Origin: Diphasiastrum complanatum
Taxonomy: Eukaryota > Streptophyta > Lycopodiopsida > Lycopodiales > Lycopodiaceae
DNA: 64,000 nt
Assembly: GCA_029204225.1 (NCBI GenBank)
Contig: CM055113.1
Span: 12,758,491 to 12,822,490, forward strand
Direction of reading: 5' to 3'
Shown here: positions 1 through 11,040 of the stretch, piece after piece
Numbering within the stretch: the stretch's first letter is position 1
How the letters are laid out: every line of letters begins with the position of its first letter
Program-made: the position numbers and the translations under genes
The notes under the pieces: generated by a model
Databases searched by the model: none
Seen by the model: the letters and a program-made list of their open reading frames with translations, nothing else
What the model was told of the DNA's origin: nothing

Positions 1-7
1 GTCAAAG

Positions 8-802
8 TTGAATAGTGCCCGAATGGAGCAAGGAGAGCACATTCAGACTTACATGACCAGCATCAAGACAATGAGAGATGAACTACATTCTATTGGTGAG
101 CGCATACGTGATGTTGAGCTGGTGCACAATGCATTGTGCGGCATTGCAGAATCTTATCAGATGTTTGTGAGTGGGATAGCATCAAGAGAAAGATTACCAA
201 ACTTTGACGAGCTCATAGGAACCTTGATGCAGGAGGAGCAACGACGAGAGATGGTGAAAGCTAGATGTCAAAATACTGATGATCAAGCACTTGCGACATG
301 CCAAAAACAAGGCAAAGGCAAGGGCAAGAAGAAGTCTAAGCAGCAATTCGCCAAGACTCAGGAGGATGAGGGCTCATCTAGCAAGACCAAGAAGATGGGA
401 AAATGCTTCCATTGCAGCAAAAAGGGCCATTGGAAAAGCGAGTTTCAAAAATTCTTGGCGGAATCAGGCAAGGGAAAACCAAAGCAAACAAGTAACCTTG
501 TCGACGAAGCCGGTGAGATTAAAGACTCTAGCATCTTTATATCAGCATTGTCATCCAATCAAGATGATCAAGCGTGGTACATTGACTCGGGAGCCACAAG
601 ACACATGACAGGTAATAAAGATTGGTTCAGTAGCTTAAAAGAATTGGATAATGGAACGTCTGTTTTACAAGCAAATGGTGATGTGTGCAAGATCAAGGGG
701 ATAGGCACTATCATGTGGATAATGGAACGTCTGTTTCACATTGAAAAACATAGGTCCTACTTGCTATGTTTTTCAATCATTAGATACAAGAAAGAAGGAT
801 GA
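8..802 (+). pseudogene. Copia-1 gag-protease fragment
   Basis: Residues 1-100 look like a Copia gag (UBN2-type) capsid region, followed by a Lys-rich linker. A CCHC zinc knuckle (nucleic-acid binding) reads CFHCSKKGHWKSEF, with Phe in place of the last zinc-ligand Cys, so it is probably defective. The aspartic protease signature WYIDSGATRHM follows near residue 190. After about residue 235 the reading passes straight into the integrase C-terminal region, showing that the integrase core was deleted. The first ATG in the track need not be the true start, because gag is cut by the window edge. In an active element the polyprotein would package RNA and mature itself in virus-like particles. Confidence 0.8.
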
Positions 803-1183
803 TCCTACATCCATCAAATGAGTCTTTGTTGGTTATGGTGAAAATAGCAAGGGATATAGAGTCTATAATCCTATTACTAAAAAGATTTTAATGAGTAGAG
901 ATGTTACATTTGATGAAGGTAACTACTACAAGATGAATGAAAGTGCTACTAATCCCTTTTATGTCAAGGATCTTGCAAGATCTGAGGAGGAGCTCACTAT
1001 TGATCAAGATTTTGAGAATCCATCTCAAGACCCGAGTGCTCCAAGAAGATCTACATGAAGGAGGGCCGAGCCATCAAGGCTCACCTATGTTGACAAAGGT
1101 GAACAAAAGGAAGATCTTCATTCTCTTACCTCTTATACTTTTCTTACATCTATGCTTGATGAGCCAAGTTGTTTTGAAGATGC
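765..1183 (+). pseudogene. Copia-1 integrase C-terminal tail and linker
   Basis: Conceptual translation shows the integrase tail typical of Copia (VGYGENSKGYRVYNP, then ILMSRDVTFDEG), followed by the acidic, Pro/Ser-rich linker to RT. An in-frame stop lies near 820, and a stop from ATG AAG GAG slippage near 1057. The catalytic D,D,E core is absent. The fragment ends where a 173-bp MITE-like insertion interrupts the codons for FEDAMESHEW, which are uninterrupted in the sister copy near 25570. Confidence 0.75.
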
Positions 1184-1356
1184 ATTAGAGGAGTTCTAAA
1201 TCCAAAAAAGTTTGTAAAGATTCTTTTTATATTTTTTCTCAATTTTTTCCTACACATGGACCAATCAAAACACTCAAATTTGAAATCTATGTAACGTAAC
1301 TTTTTTATTCCACTTTTTGATTCCACATTCTTTTTGGAGCTCAAAACTCCTCTAAT
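1184..1356. mobile_element. MITE-like insertion in Copia-1
   Basis: The insertion starts ATTAGAGGAGTT and ends AACTCCTCTAAT, a perfect 12-bp terminal inverted repeat that continues imperfectly for about 26 bp. The interior is AT-rich and has no coding capacity. The sister element Copia-2 preserves the empty site (GATGCTATGG, 25575-25584). Here the same site reads GATGC, insert, GCTATGG, giving a 2-bp GC duplication, or 3-bp TGC if the terminal A is not part of the element. Superfamily is not assigned. Confidence 0.7.
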
Positions 1357-2832
1357 GCTATGGAGTCACACGAATGGAGGTATGCCATGCAAAAGAAGTA
1401 TGATGCTCTTATGGAAAATCATACATGGAAGCTTGTAGATCCTCCACATGGAAGAAGACCACTTGAATGCAATGGATCTATATATGAAGTACAATCAAGA
1501 TGGAAGCATCAAAAAGCATAAAGCAAGGCTAGTGGCTAAAGGGGTTCTTGCAAACCAAGGGAGTAGATTTTGATGAAACTTTTGCTCCTGTTGCTAAACT
1601 AGTTTCTATAAGGTTGATCATTTTTCTTGCAACTACTTTAAATTGGCTTCTTTTTCATCTTAATGTGACTAATGCCTTTCTAAATGGCTATTTGGAAGAG
1701 GAGATCTTAATAAGGCAACCCGAGGGCTTCATCAAGGAAGATCAAGAAGAAAAAGTATGTTTGTTGCTAAGAAGCCTTTATGGACTTAAGCAAGCACCTA
1801 GAGCTTGGTACTCTAGGTTGAATGCCTTCTTAACCTCTATTAATTTTGTTGTAAGTGCTTATGAACCTTCTTTGCACTTAAGATTAAATGATGGTAAGAT
1901 CATCATTTTTATTTTGTATATAGATGACTTTATCCTTAGTGGTAATGATCATGATGGTATAAAAGAAGTGAAAATAGCATTGTCTAGAGAGGTCAAGATG
2001 GTGGATCTTGTTGTTCTTCATCTCATACTAGGAATAGAAGTATCAAGAGGAAAAGATTTCAGTTTTATTTGTCAATCCAAATATGCAAATTTGAAATGAA
2101 AGATTGTTAAGGAATAGATACTCCTATGGGGCAAAATGTGAAAGCCTCTAATGTTGCTGATGAAGCATCCTTTGAGGACATTAACCTACATAGAAGACTT
2201 ATAGGCTCCCTAATCTATCTTACTATAACTAGGCCTGATCTAAGTTATAGTGTTGGTAAGCTTAGCCAATCTATGCAAAATCCATTGGTTTGTCATTGGA
2301 AAAATGCTATAGGGGTGTTGAGGTACAAGCATTTTGTATCATGGATCTAACCTTGCTTTGAGGGCATGTTCGGATGCTGATTTTGTAGGTGATAAGGTGG
2401 ATAGGAAGTCCACGAGTGCTTTTTCTACCTTCCTTTGTGATGGCATAGTGTTTTGGCTTTTCCAAAAGCAAGACACAATATCTCTATCTTCAACTGAGTC
2501 GGAATACAAGGCCTTAACTGTGGCAGGTGCATTACAAAGACCAAAGGGCATTCGCCAAGGAGCAACCAATCATATATTGTGACAACCAATCAAGCCAAGC
2601 ATTAGCAACCAATCCCACATCCCATGCAAGGAGCAAGCACATAGAGATTGATCACCATTTTGTGAGGCAAAAGGTTCAAGCAAAGGAGATCAAGCTACAA
2701 CATGTATCTTTTTCAGATTGCCTTGCTGATCTACTCACCAAAGCCTTTCCAAAGGCTTCATTTATCAAGTTAAGATCAACCTTAGGTGTTGTAGATAGAT
2801 GTACCATATATATCAAACTTGAAATTGAGGAG
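1357..2832 (+). pseudogene. Copia-1 reverse transcriptase and RNase H
   Basis: The RT begins after the MITE (MESHEW, then MENHTWKLVD) and continues through [45 protein letters not shown] and the catalytic motif, read here as YIDDFILSG instead of the usual YVDD. RNase H follows: KVDRKSTSAFSTF, DTISLSSTESEYKALT, YCDNQSSQALATNP and HARSKHIEIDHHFVR. Frames break near 1465-1550, 2099-2126, 2334 and 2530, so no single polyprotein is possible. The enzyme would copy element RNA into DNA. The last stop (2836-2838) lies just inside the LTR. Confidence 0.85.
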
Positions 2833-3500
2833 TGTTAGATTTTACAATTTTTGCCTTGTAAATGTAAGTAGTTTGATATCTATGTGGATCCACATGTGCG
2901 AAGACCTGTCCACACATGTGCGAAGATCTGTCCACACATGTGAAATGTCAATCATAATATTTAGATCCATCGACTTTAGATTTTATTTGAGTCAAATGTC
3001 AAATCTCCTAAATTGTCAGAGTTATCTCCTATATTGTAGGAATTTAGAAGGTCAACACTAACCACCAATGGTGATGTGGCAAGTTAGATAGATCTTATCC
3101 AAAGTGGGTATGGATGAGTACAATGAGCTATCCCACACATGCTGGAACTAGCCTAGAGAGAGATTATGATGATTGTGTACTTGATCCATGATGGATCCAT
3201 TGTGAGGTCTTTGGGAGCAATCTTGGTGTTTTCACTCTATTAAGTAAGTTCTTTGTGGATGAATGCTTAAGATTTCTCAAGTAACTTATTTGTTGTTATC
3301 AAGCTGTACACTTGTTGTACTTCACAAGTGTGAAGCCTTTGGATCATTATTTTTGGTTTTTCTTGGTTTGGATGTATAGAAATTGTCAAGTAAAAGCTAT
3401 TTTGGATGCTAGTTTCAAGATTGATCAACATTCCAAGTTGCCAATCACTCTTATTGATCTTTTGTAGATCAAAATGAGTCATTTATTCTGATTTTTCACA
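2819..3500 (+). repeat. Copia-1 polypurine tract and 3' LTR (right end approximate)
   Basis: A purine-rich stretch (GAAATTGAGGAG) precedes TGTTAGATTTTACAA, the TG start of the LTR at 2833. The LTR contains a short tandem array at 2891-2942 and ends somewhere before the (CT)n tract at 3512. A TG...CA end near TTTTTCACACA (about 3500) is possible. No second copy was found in the window to fix the border. Confidence 0.6.
2891..2942. repeat. 22-bp tandem repeat with CACATGTG palindromes in LTR
   Basis: Two adjacent 22-bp units (CACATGTGCGAAGACCTGTC plus CA, the second differing at one base) are followed by a third partial unit starting CACATGTGAA. Each unit opens with the 8-bp palindrome CACATGTG, an E-box. 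Its place near the LTR start (U3) suggests duplicated enhancer sites; that role is inference. Confidence 0.75.
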
Positions 3501-3507
3501 CACTTTT

Positions 3508-4374
<867 letters not shown>

Positions 4375-4497
4375 ATTTCAAATCATTATGATCCAATCCA
4401 CTTGAAAGATCTTTGGTTAGAAAGAGAAATACACTACCAATCTCACCAATGTAGAAAATTAGCATCTACACACAAAATGAGATGCAAACACTAATGC
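4375..4497 (-). repeat. Dispersed ~120-bp repeat, inverted copy of 12341-12462
   Basis: The reverse complement of this stretch matches 12341-12462 almost base for base (core: TCATTTTGTGTGTAGATGCT, then CATTGGTGAGATTGGTAG and CCAAAGATCTTTCAAGTGG). The two copies are in opposite orientation about 8 kb apart. It immediately follows, in minus-strand sense, a Copia gag fragment. It encodes nothing recognised. Confidence 0.85.
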
Positions 4498-4508
4498 ACA
4501 TCCCATGC

Positions 4509-4772
4509 CTATCTAGGTGTGATGACATCACTTATGTGGGTAATGATGTGGTCTTTCATTAACAAGTTGATGAAGGCCAAAGCTCTCCTCGCCTTCCTGT
4601 CGAACACTTCTATGTCCGCTTTATTTGGCGATCTTCTCTCATCACCTATGACGACATCCCACAGTTTCTTCTCTATCAATATGTTTTTCATTTTGAATTT
4701 CCACACCGCATAGTTGGAAATCTCGTCCAATTTGCTATTTTCACTCAAAATGGACTCTCCCATATTTGCCAT
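4509..4772 (-). pseudogene. Copia gag N-terminal fragment
   Basis: The 87-residue frame carries the start of a plant Copia gag: KLDEISNYAVWKFKMKNILI followed by EKKLWDVV, the usual DUF4219/UBN2 opening. It then reads KARRALAFINLLMKDHIITHI before a stop near the expected gag AWD motif. The rest of the element is absent; sequence downstream (minus sense) is the dispersed repeat 4375-4497. This is a truncated scrap with its own ATG, probably from another Copia family. Confidence 0.7.
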
Positions 4773-5930
4773 CTCAAAACTGCCTAAAACTGCAACCGTA
4801 GGTTAAAAGAAGTGTTTCGAGTACAATGGCAACGTCAATAACTTATTTTGATGACCTGTTAAAATTTCACACCATGGCGTCCTGTTGCTTAGGTGGCATT
4901 TCGCAAGCCAAGTCACTTTTCAAACGTGAAAGGTTTTTTACCTCACACTCCTGACTACCCGCTCTCTGAAAGGGGCAAAAGAGATTGACGTCCACTGAGC
5001 GCATTCTCCGCTCCAATCACTCTATTTTGTCGTACCATACTTGCAAGTACAGTCCCGGTGCCCTTCGTTTGGAGTCTATAGCCTTCCGTTTGGCCCAAAT
5101 AGGCTAAAGGAGGTGCAAATAGGGGTTTTTGAGTTTTTGAACTATTTCTTCACCTTGAAGAAACTTCACACTTTAAGAAACTTGGGACCCAACTGTTGGA
5201 TTTACTCCTACTCTCTTAAATCCCATTTTTAATCTGCCTCCATTCTTGCTGCATATTTACTAACATTGTCACGCAGCCTGCATATTTATATGCAAATTCA
5301 CATAGACGAATAAAGGTCAAAAGAATCGCAAACATTGTGTTTTTACATAGGTTATGGTGACAGGCGAAAAGAGGACACTATCCTACAGAATGTCGAACGT
5401 GCCCTGAAAGCTAAGGCACCCTGTAAATCTTATCCTAAGGCCATTCGTAAGAGTGACCCACTTTTTGCATCATCAACGTTCACTTCAGCACTGGTTGACG
5501 TCGCACCCTTTTTTACGCTCACTCCATGCAGTTGCGCTAACAGATTTGACAATGATTGCAGCCACCCACGATCTCCTACAGATAGCACATCCACTCTGTA
5601 CTTTCACATCTGTACACCTATAATAATATGTATATATATTGGATACCATTCATGTATTCAAGATATAGAGAGAGTTAGATGAGAAGCGAGATAAGAAGAG
5701 ACTAAGTGAAGAGGTTTCATTCCTCACTACAGACAAAATAAGCTTCGTAGGGCACGCGGTTTCGTCCGCTATTTTATTGTGCTCTACCGCATTATTAACT
5801 TGTATATATGATATACTTAATCTGATACAGCTCTTTGTTCTGCATTCAGATCTGTGTTAATATTGCTATTCTTGTTCTTCATTTTGTCTGATCTTTCTAA
5901 TAATAGATGATCAACTTTTAGTCTTATCTT
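4773..5930. other. No recognisable gene
   Basis: About 1.1 kb of mixed composition. Short open frames at 5041-5232 and 5335-5682 show no family resemblance I can support. A GYGDRRKED stretch in the second is only faintly like a degraded zinc knuckle. A short AT dinucleotide stretch lies near 5630. Confidence 0.5.
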
Positions 5931-6035
5931 TCGCGAATAATTCGCGACATATTATCAGTCGAGCACAGTCTAGCTCTTCTCGAATCATTCACGACGGATA
6001 ATTTGTCTTGCAATTTGCGACAAATTATTCATCTA
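5931..6035. repeat. Palindrome and three degenerate TTCGCGAC-type repeats
   Basis: TCGCGAATAATTCGCGA (5931-5947) has perfect 8-bp arms around one base. Related blocks follow: TTCGCGACATATTAT, TTCACGACGGATAATT and TTTGCGACAAATTATT, spaced roughly 30-45 bp. They sit just before the Copia-6 integrase fragment. Function unknown. Confidence 0.5.
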
Positions 6036-6240
6036 GCGCTTCATCCATTAAATGTTTGGCTACATAATCTAGACTGACTGTGATTTCTATCACTAATGTT
6101 CTCTTCAATCTGATAGACGTAGTCATGCTTACGGAGAGAGTCAAACAATCCATTCCGCTGCGCATGAACATTTTTTGTTTGAGTTTGCTTCTCGTTCGTT
6201 TCTTGTTCGAGTTCATTTCTCGTTCGTGTTCATCATTTAT

Positions 6241-6678
6241 GATCAAGAGGGAGTATACAACATCAAGGACACCACAACAAAATGGAGTGGCTGAAAGAAA
6301 TAATAGGACTTTATGTGAAAGTGCTAAAGCTATGAGGTTATGTGCTAATCTTGACAAACCATTTTGGGATCAAGGTTTGTCGTGTGCCATTTTTTTTGTG
6401 CAATAGGTGGCCAAGTGCTATTTTGGATGGACGGACACCTTTTGAGATGCTATTCAAGAGGAGGCAGAGTGTCAACTTTCTAAACCTTTGGATGCACATG
6501 CTATGTCAACATTACTCTTGATAATAGGACCAAGGAGGATCCATCTTCAAGAAGAGGTATTTTTGTTGGATATAGTGAGGTGAGTAAAGCCTACAAGGTT
6601 TACATTCCTTCTACTAACAAAGTGATTGTTGGTAGAGATGCCATTTTTGATGAGAGAAACATTCCAAAAGTGTCTTGA
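6241..6678 (+). pseudogene. Copia-6 integrase C-terminal half
   Basis: Keeps the segment with the last catalytic Glu (NGVAERNNRT), then CANLDKPFWDQ, the GRTPFEMLF region after a frameshift near 6405, and the tail GIFVGYSEVSKAYKVY with VIVGRDAIFDERN. It ends in a stop at 6676. The first two catalytic Asp residues are upstream of the truncation and lost. Integrase would insert the cDNA into host chromatin. Confidence 0.75.
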
Positions 6679-6681
6679 AGC

Positions 6682-7640
6682 ATGATTGATAAAGGTGTGG
6701 ATGGATCTAACATTCTTGATGTTGATGTTAAGGATCCTACTTTGGATGGTGATGATGATGGACCTTCATCAAGTCAAAAGCCAAGGAGAACATCAAGGGA
6801 AAGACAAGTACCTTCAAGTCTCACATATGATCAAAAGGGTAAGCAAGTAGTTTATGGAAATTATGTTGCTTTCCTAACCTCTTTTGATGAGCCTACAAGT
6901 GTAGATGAAGCAAGGAAAGAAGAGGAGTGGATCCAAGCAATGGATCTTGAGTATCAAACTCTTATGAAGAATGGAACATGGAGATTGGTGGAGTTGCCTA
7001 AGGACAAGAAAGTTATTGGATGCAAATGGATCTTCAAGGTGAAGACAAATCAAGATGGATCCATCAACAAGAACAAGGCAAGGTTAGTGGCAAAAGGATA
7101 TGCTCAATAACAAGGGATTGACTATGATGAGACCTTTGCACTCGTGGCAAAGATGGTAAGCATTCGAGTCATCATTTCACTTGCTACAGTTTATGGATAG
7201 GATCTATGGCAAATGGACATTTCAAATGCATTCTTGAATGGTGATCTTGAGGAGGAAGTGTACATGGAGCAGCCCGAGAGCTACATTTCATCTACAAAGC
7301 CAAATCATGTGTGTCTACTACAAAAGAGCTTGTATGGCCTTAAGCAAGCACCAAGGAGTTGGTATGCTAAGCTTAACAAGGCTTTGTTATGAGTGAGTAT
7401 AATCATTCACTTTATTATAAGTTTGCTGAAAATGATGTTACCATCTTGCTAATCTATGTGGATGATATCATCTTGAGTGGTGGAGACAATCAAGATGTGG
7501 AGGATATCAAGAATGCTATTAAGAAGGAGTTTGAGGTGTATGATCTTGGTAATTTGCATTACATTTTTGGAATAGAAGTCATTAGATCTTCTGAATCTAC
7601 TTTCATTTGTCAAGAGACTCTATGCTAATTCTATTCTAGA
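6682..7640 (+). pseudogene. Copia-6 linker and reverse transcriptase
   Basis: Acidic linker, then the RT N-terminus (MKNGTWRLVELP, IGCKWIFKVK, ARLVAKGYAQ). A TAA follows at 7108; the same frame resumes with GIDYDETFALVAKMVSIRV, hits TAG near 7197, then [20 protein letters not shown] and [16 protein letters not shown] frameshift near 7390 leads to VTILLIYVDDIILSGG with an intact YVDD motif and LGNLHYIFGIEV. Confidence 0.8.
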
Positions 7641-8392
7641 AAGATTTCATATGGTAGACACAAAAGCTAGTGATACACCTATGGAGGTAATGAAAGATCC
7701 TTCGAGGACATTACTCTCTATAGGAAGCTAGTTGGTTCACTCATCTATCTAACCATTACTAGACCAGATCTAAGCTATTGTGTTGGAAGATTGAGTCAAT
7801 TCATGCAAGATCCTAGTGAGGAGCATTGGAAGCTAGGAAAGCGAGTTTTGAGGTACATCATTGGAACTCGAGATTTTGGCATATTATATGAGGGATCATC
7901 ACTTGATATTTTTAGATTTTCAAATTCGGACTATGATGGAGATGTAATGAATAGGAAATCCATTAGTGCTCATTGTATTTTCATAGGTGATGGAGTTATA
8001 TCATGGATGTCAAAGAAACAAGCCACTATCTCATTGTCATCTAGTGAGGCCGAGTACAAAGCTCTTACACATTGCACAAAGGAGATGGTTGGGATCAAGA
8101 GGATGATCAAGAGTCTTCACTTGCTGGATATCTCAGAGAGCCCAACCATCTTTTGTCACAATCAATCAGCCCAAAGATTTGCAACCAATCATATCTTTCA
8201 TGCTAGGAGCAAGCATATTAAGGTGCAATATTATTTTGTGAGGGAGCAAGTCATTACAAAGGAGGTGGAGCTTCAACATGTGTGTCTTCAAGAGAATTTG
8301 TAGCTGATATCTTCAGCAAAGCATTGGGAAAGGACTTTTTAATGAATCATAGGACATCACTTGGAGTGTTATCAAAGTCCATGCTAAAACTA
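7641..8392 (+). pseudogene. Copia-6 RNase H
   Basis: Contains LSYCVGRLSQFMQDP, HWKLGKRVLRYI, NRKSISAHCIFIGDG and KKQATISLSSSEAEYKALT, followed by CHNQSAQRFATN and HARSKHIKVQYYFVR. The usual CDNQSA catalytic Asp is His here, suggesting loss of RNase H activity even before the frame breaks. Its last frame ends at 8303, and the tail (ADIFSKALG, then LGVLSKSMLKLVEEGV) continues in another frame. Confidence 0.75.
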
Positions 8393-8405
8393 GTTGAAGA
8401 GGGAG

Positions 8406-8648
8406 TGTGGAAGATTCAACTAGTTTGATCATATTTGCTATATTTTCATATTTGGCATATTGAGGCCAACTTTGTTTTTAGACTTAGGGATTGACTTTTC
8501 AAAGTTCATTAGTCTAAATGTCATTTGAATAAACACTTTTTGAAAGTGCGGGAAAGTTAAAAGACGAGTTTGAGTAGATTCAAATTTGGATGTTGGGTAC
8601 TTTGAATCTAGACCCAAAAATTTGTAGGGTTAGCATTTTGGAGAGAAA
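8406..8648 (+). repeat. Copia-6 3' LTR, left portion
   Basis: TGTGGAAGATTCAACTAG starts directly after the purine tract. The LTR is interrupted at 8649 by the Copia-7 LTR. The rest may resume at 12111 (GTAACTCATGGAGAGAG), but without a second copy this is unproven. Confidence 0.6.
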
Positions 8649-9313
8649 TGTTGATTTCACACGTGTGGATTGTCCACAACATGTACTTGTGATCTCCTAA
8701 GGTGTGTAGATGCATCAAGATCAAGACTAGATTGAGATTCAAGATCAATCTTAGATCCTATGGCACAAACACACTACTACATGCATTCAATCACTTCCAA
8801 CTCTGATTCACACGTGTGGGAAGTATTCAAAAAATATTCTAAGTAAAAACAAGTTGCTCTCCTCGGGTAGAGAGAGAAAAACCATCATGAGCTCTCGGGT
8901 AAAAAGAGAAAGCTAGAAATTCAATGACACTCAAAATCCAAAAATCACCAAATCAATTAGATCCAAAATGAGGAGTACAATGATACTAGTAGATCCACGA
9001 GCTACCACTATGCTTAACTATGATTGGACCACACTTTGTCACCTCTTAATCCTATTGAACCATTGATCCATGCACCTCTTAATTCTACTGGACTATATTC
9101 AAGCACACCTAAAATTCCTATTGGACCTCACATGGTTCCACCTCTAAATCCTATTGGACCTCTTAGAATTCATCAAACAAAGGTATTACACTTTTTTACA
9201 CTCTAATTGGCACGAGTTTAGCCTCTTACTCTATTTTGGCTCAATAGTGGCATTACAAGTGGAAATGCATAATTTGCCATCTATGCCATATTTGTTCCTA
9301 TCAAAATCCTACA
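8649..9313 (-). repeat. Copia-7 3' LTR (full length, about 665 bp)
   Basis: In plus sense it begins TGTTGATTTCACACGTGTGG and ends ATCCTACA, giving TG...CA ends. It matches 11682-12110 over its first ~425 bp. It carries two copies of the G-box-like palindrome CACACGTGTG (8658-8667 and 8809-8818). A purine-rich tract (minus sense AGCATCTAGG) adjoins 9313. Confidence 0.75.
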
Positions 9314-9401
9314 CCTAGATGCTTGATGTAAAAAACATAAGACCCCTATATCTAACATAGATAATCTTTTTCAATTCTTCACGCTACTCCTGAATAATTA
9401 T

Positions 9402-10016
9402 CTATGAAGATTTAAGCATTGATCTTGATATAACTCCAAGATTAGATCTATGCTTGATGAAAGCACTTTTGCTCAAAGGCTTGGTGAGTAGATCGGACAT
9501 ACAAGAGGACGAGTTGACATGCTCCAAATAGATTTCTCCTCCAATAAGCTTTTCTCTCACAAAATGGTGTGCCACTTCTATGTGCTTGCTTCTTGCATGA
9601 AATATGGGATTATTGGCAAGAGCTTGGGCCGAGATGTTATCACACCTTATCATTGGTAGATCATCTTCCTTGATGCACTTTAGCTCCATTAATAACCTCT
9701 TGATCCAAAGCACCTCTTTGGTAGTTGTAGTGAGTGCTTTGTACTCGGCCTCACATGAAGAGAGAGATATAGTATCTTGTTTTTTGGAAAGCCAAGATAT
9801 TGGATTGCCTCCAAGAAAGATAGTGTATGCACTAATAGACTTTCGATCCATCTTGTCACTTGCAAAGTCCGAATCTGAGTAGCCAACAATGGATAGATCT
9901 TCACTTTTATAAAGTAGACCATAATCACAAGATGAAGATACATATCTTAGAATCCTCTTGGCCATCTTCCAATGATGGATCTTAGGATCTTGCATAAATT
10001 GACTCAATTTGTGCAC
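9402..10016 (-). pseudogene. Copia-7 RNase H domain
   Basis: 204 residues in one open frame: LSQFMQDPKIHHWKMAKRIL, YSDSDFASDKMDRKS, KKQDTISLSSCEAEYKALT, RCDNISAQALANNP, FHARSKHIEVAHHFVR and DLLTKPLSKSAFIKHRSNLG. The catalytic residues expected in Copia RNase H (DSD, SSCEAEY, CDN, H of HHF) are present. It is separated from RT by a frame change and a ~150-bp deletion at 10004-10016. It would remove the RNA strand during reverse transcription. Confidence 0.85.
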
Positions 10017-10567
10017 ACAAAAACTCCCATTGGAGTATCTATGCTCTTAGAATTTTCCATATGAAATTTTTTCAACATAGAGTGAGCATATCTAGATTGG
10101 CATATAAAGACATGATTTTCATAAAAATCAATTTCTAGGCCCAGGATGTAATGTATCTCTCCTAGATCTTGCATTTTAAACTCACATCCAAGTGCTAGCT
10201 TAGTTTCATCAACTAGCTTGATACAACTTCCACAAAGAATAATGTCATCAACATAAATTAGAAGAATGACAATATTGTTATCAACAAACTTTAGATACAT
10301 GGAAGGACCATAGTCACTAAGAGTAAATCCTAGTGAGATAAGAAAAGAATTAAGTCTTGAATACCATGATCTTGGTTCTTTCTTGAGTCCATAAAGACTT
10401 TTGAAGAGCGAGCACACTTTGGACTCATCCTTGATGAATTCTTGAGGTTGTTCCATATAGATCTCCTCCTCAAGATAACCATTTAGAAAAGCATTGGATA
10501 CATCTAATTGGAACACCTTCCACTTAAAGAAACAAGCAAGAGAAATAAGCATTCTTATTGTCACCAT
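10004..10567 (-). pseudogene. Copia-7 reverse transcriptase palm
   Basis: 187 residues with KWKVFQLDVSNAFLNGYLEE, YMEQPQEFI, LYGLKKEPRSWYSRL, ILLIYVDDIILCGS (intact YVDD) and LGEIHYILGLEI. It ends at DTPMG, where a deletion removes the segment leading to RNase H. The preceding RT part lies in another frame at 10613-11029. Confidence 0.85.
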
Positions 10568-10612
10568 CTTTGCAACGGGTGCAAAGGTCTTCTCAAAATC
10601 AAGGCCATGGAT

Positions 10613-11029
10613 TTAAGCAAATCCTTTGGCACATAATCTTGCTTTATACTTGTTGATGGTGCCATCATGATTGAACTTGATCCGAAATACCCATTTGCAA
10701 CCAATCACATGCTTGTTGGATGGAGGATCCACAAGCTCCCAAGTATTGTTGGTGATCAATGTATCATACTCTTGCTTCATGGCATCATACCACTCCTTGG
10801 TATTGAGTGCCTCTTGTACATTCTTTGGCTCTTCATGAGAGACATACAAAACATAATTAGTGGAATCAAGATCCACTTGTTTGCCTTTGTCAACATATGA
10901 GAGCCTCTTAGGCTCAGATCTATCTCTCATAAATCTTCTTGGTGAAAAAATCCGAGGAGAGTCTTCTTCAAATTTTGACCCCATCACATCATGATTGTCT
11001 TCAAAATCAATAATTGTTGATGCATCCAT
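10613..11029 (-). pseudogene. Copia-7 linker and RT N-terminus
   Basis: 138 residues: Asp/Glu-rich linker, then YVLYVSHEEPKNVQEALNTK, EYDTLITNNTWELVDPP, VIGCKWVFRIKFNHDG and KARLCAKGFA. A stop follows where GLDFEKTFAPVAKM continues in the next frame. No integrase lies upstream; non-coding leader sequence begins within about 10 bp (11041). Confidence 0.8.
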
Positions 11030-11040
11030 AGACTTCTTGA

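Larger units (their letters stand above)
1..3500 (+). mobile_element. Copia-1: 3' part of a Ty1/Copia LTR retrotransposon
   Basis: Domain order gag, zinc knuckle, protease, integrase remnant, reverse transcriptase (RT), RNase H, polypurine tract, LTR is that of Ty1/Copia. The 5' LTR and gag start lie left of the window. Integrase is almost wholly deleted: protease-linked sequence jumps near 730-760 to the integrase C-terminal tail. Many frameshifts and stops make it non-coding today. It is the same family as Copia-2, and the two align well from the integrase tail through RT. The right LTR border is uncertain because no second copy of this LTR is in the window; 3500 is approximate. Confidence 0.85.
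6241..8405 (+). mobile_element. Copia-6 internal region, 5'-truncated
   Basis: The element starts inside the integrase catalytic core (TPQQNGVAERNNRTL near 6268) and runs through RT and RNase H to a polypurine tract (GAAGAGGGAG) and LTR at 8406. Gag, protease and most of integrase are missing at the junction near 6241, which joins unrelated sequence. At least six frame breaks or stops show that it is dead. Confidence 0.8.

Noticed and set aside
5335-5682. 115-residue open frame with a GYGDRRKED stretch
   Set aside because: Only faintly like a zinc knuckle; Cys and His ligands are not in place and flanks show no gag.
6025-6357. Minus-strand 110-residue frame over the Copia-6 integrase fragment
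   Set aside because: Antisense shadow of the plus-strand integrase coding.
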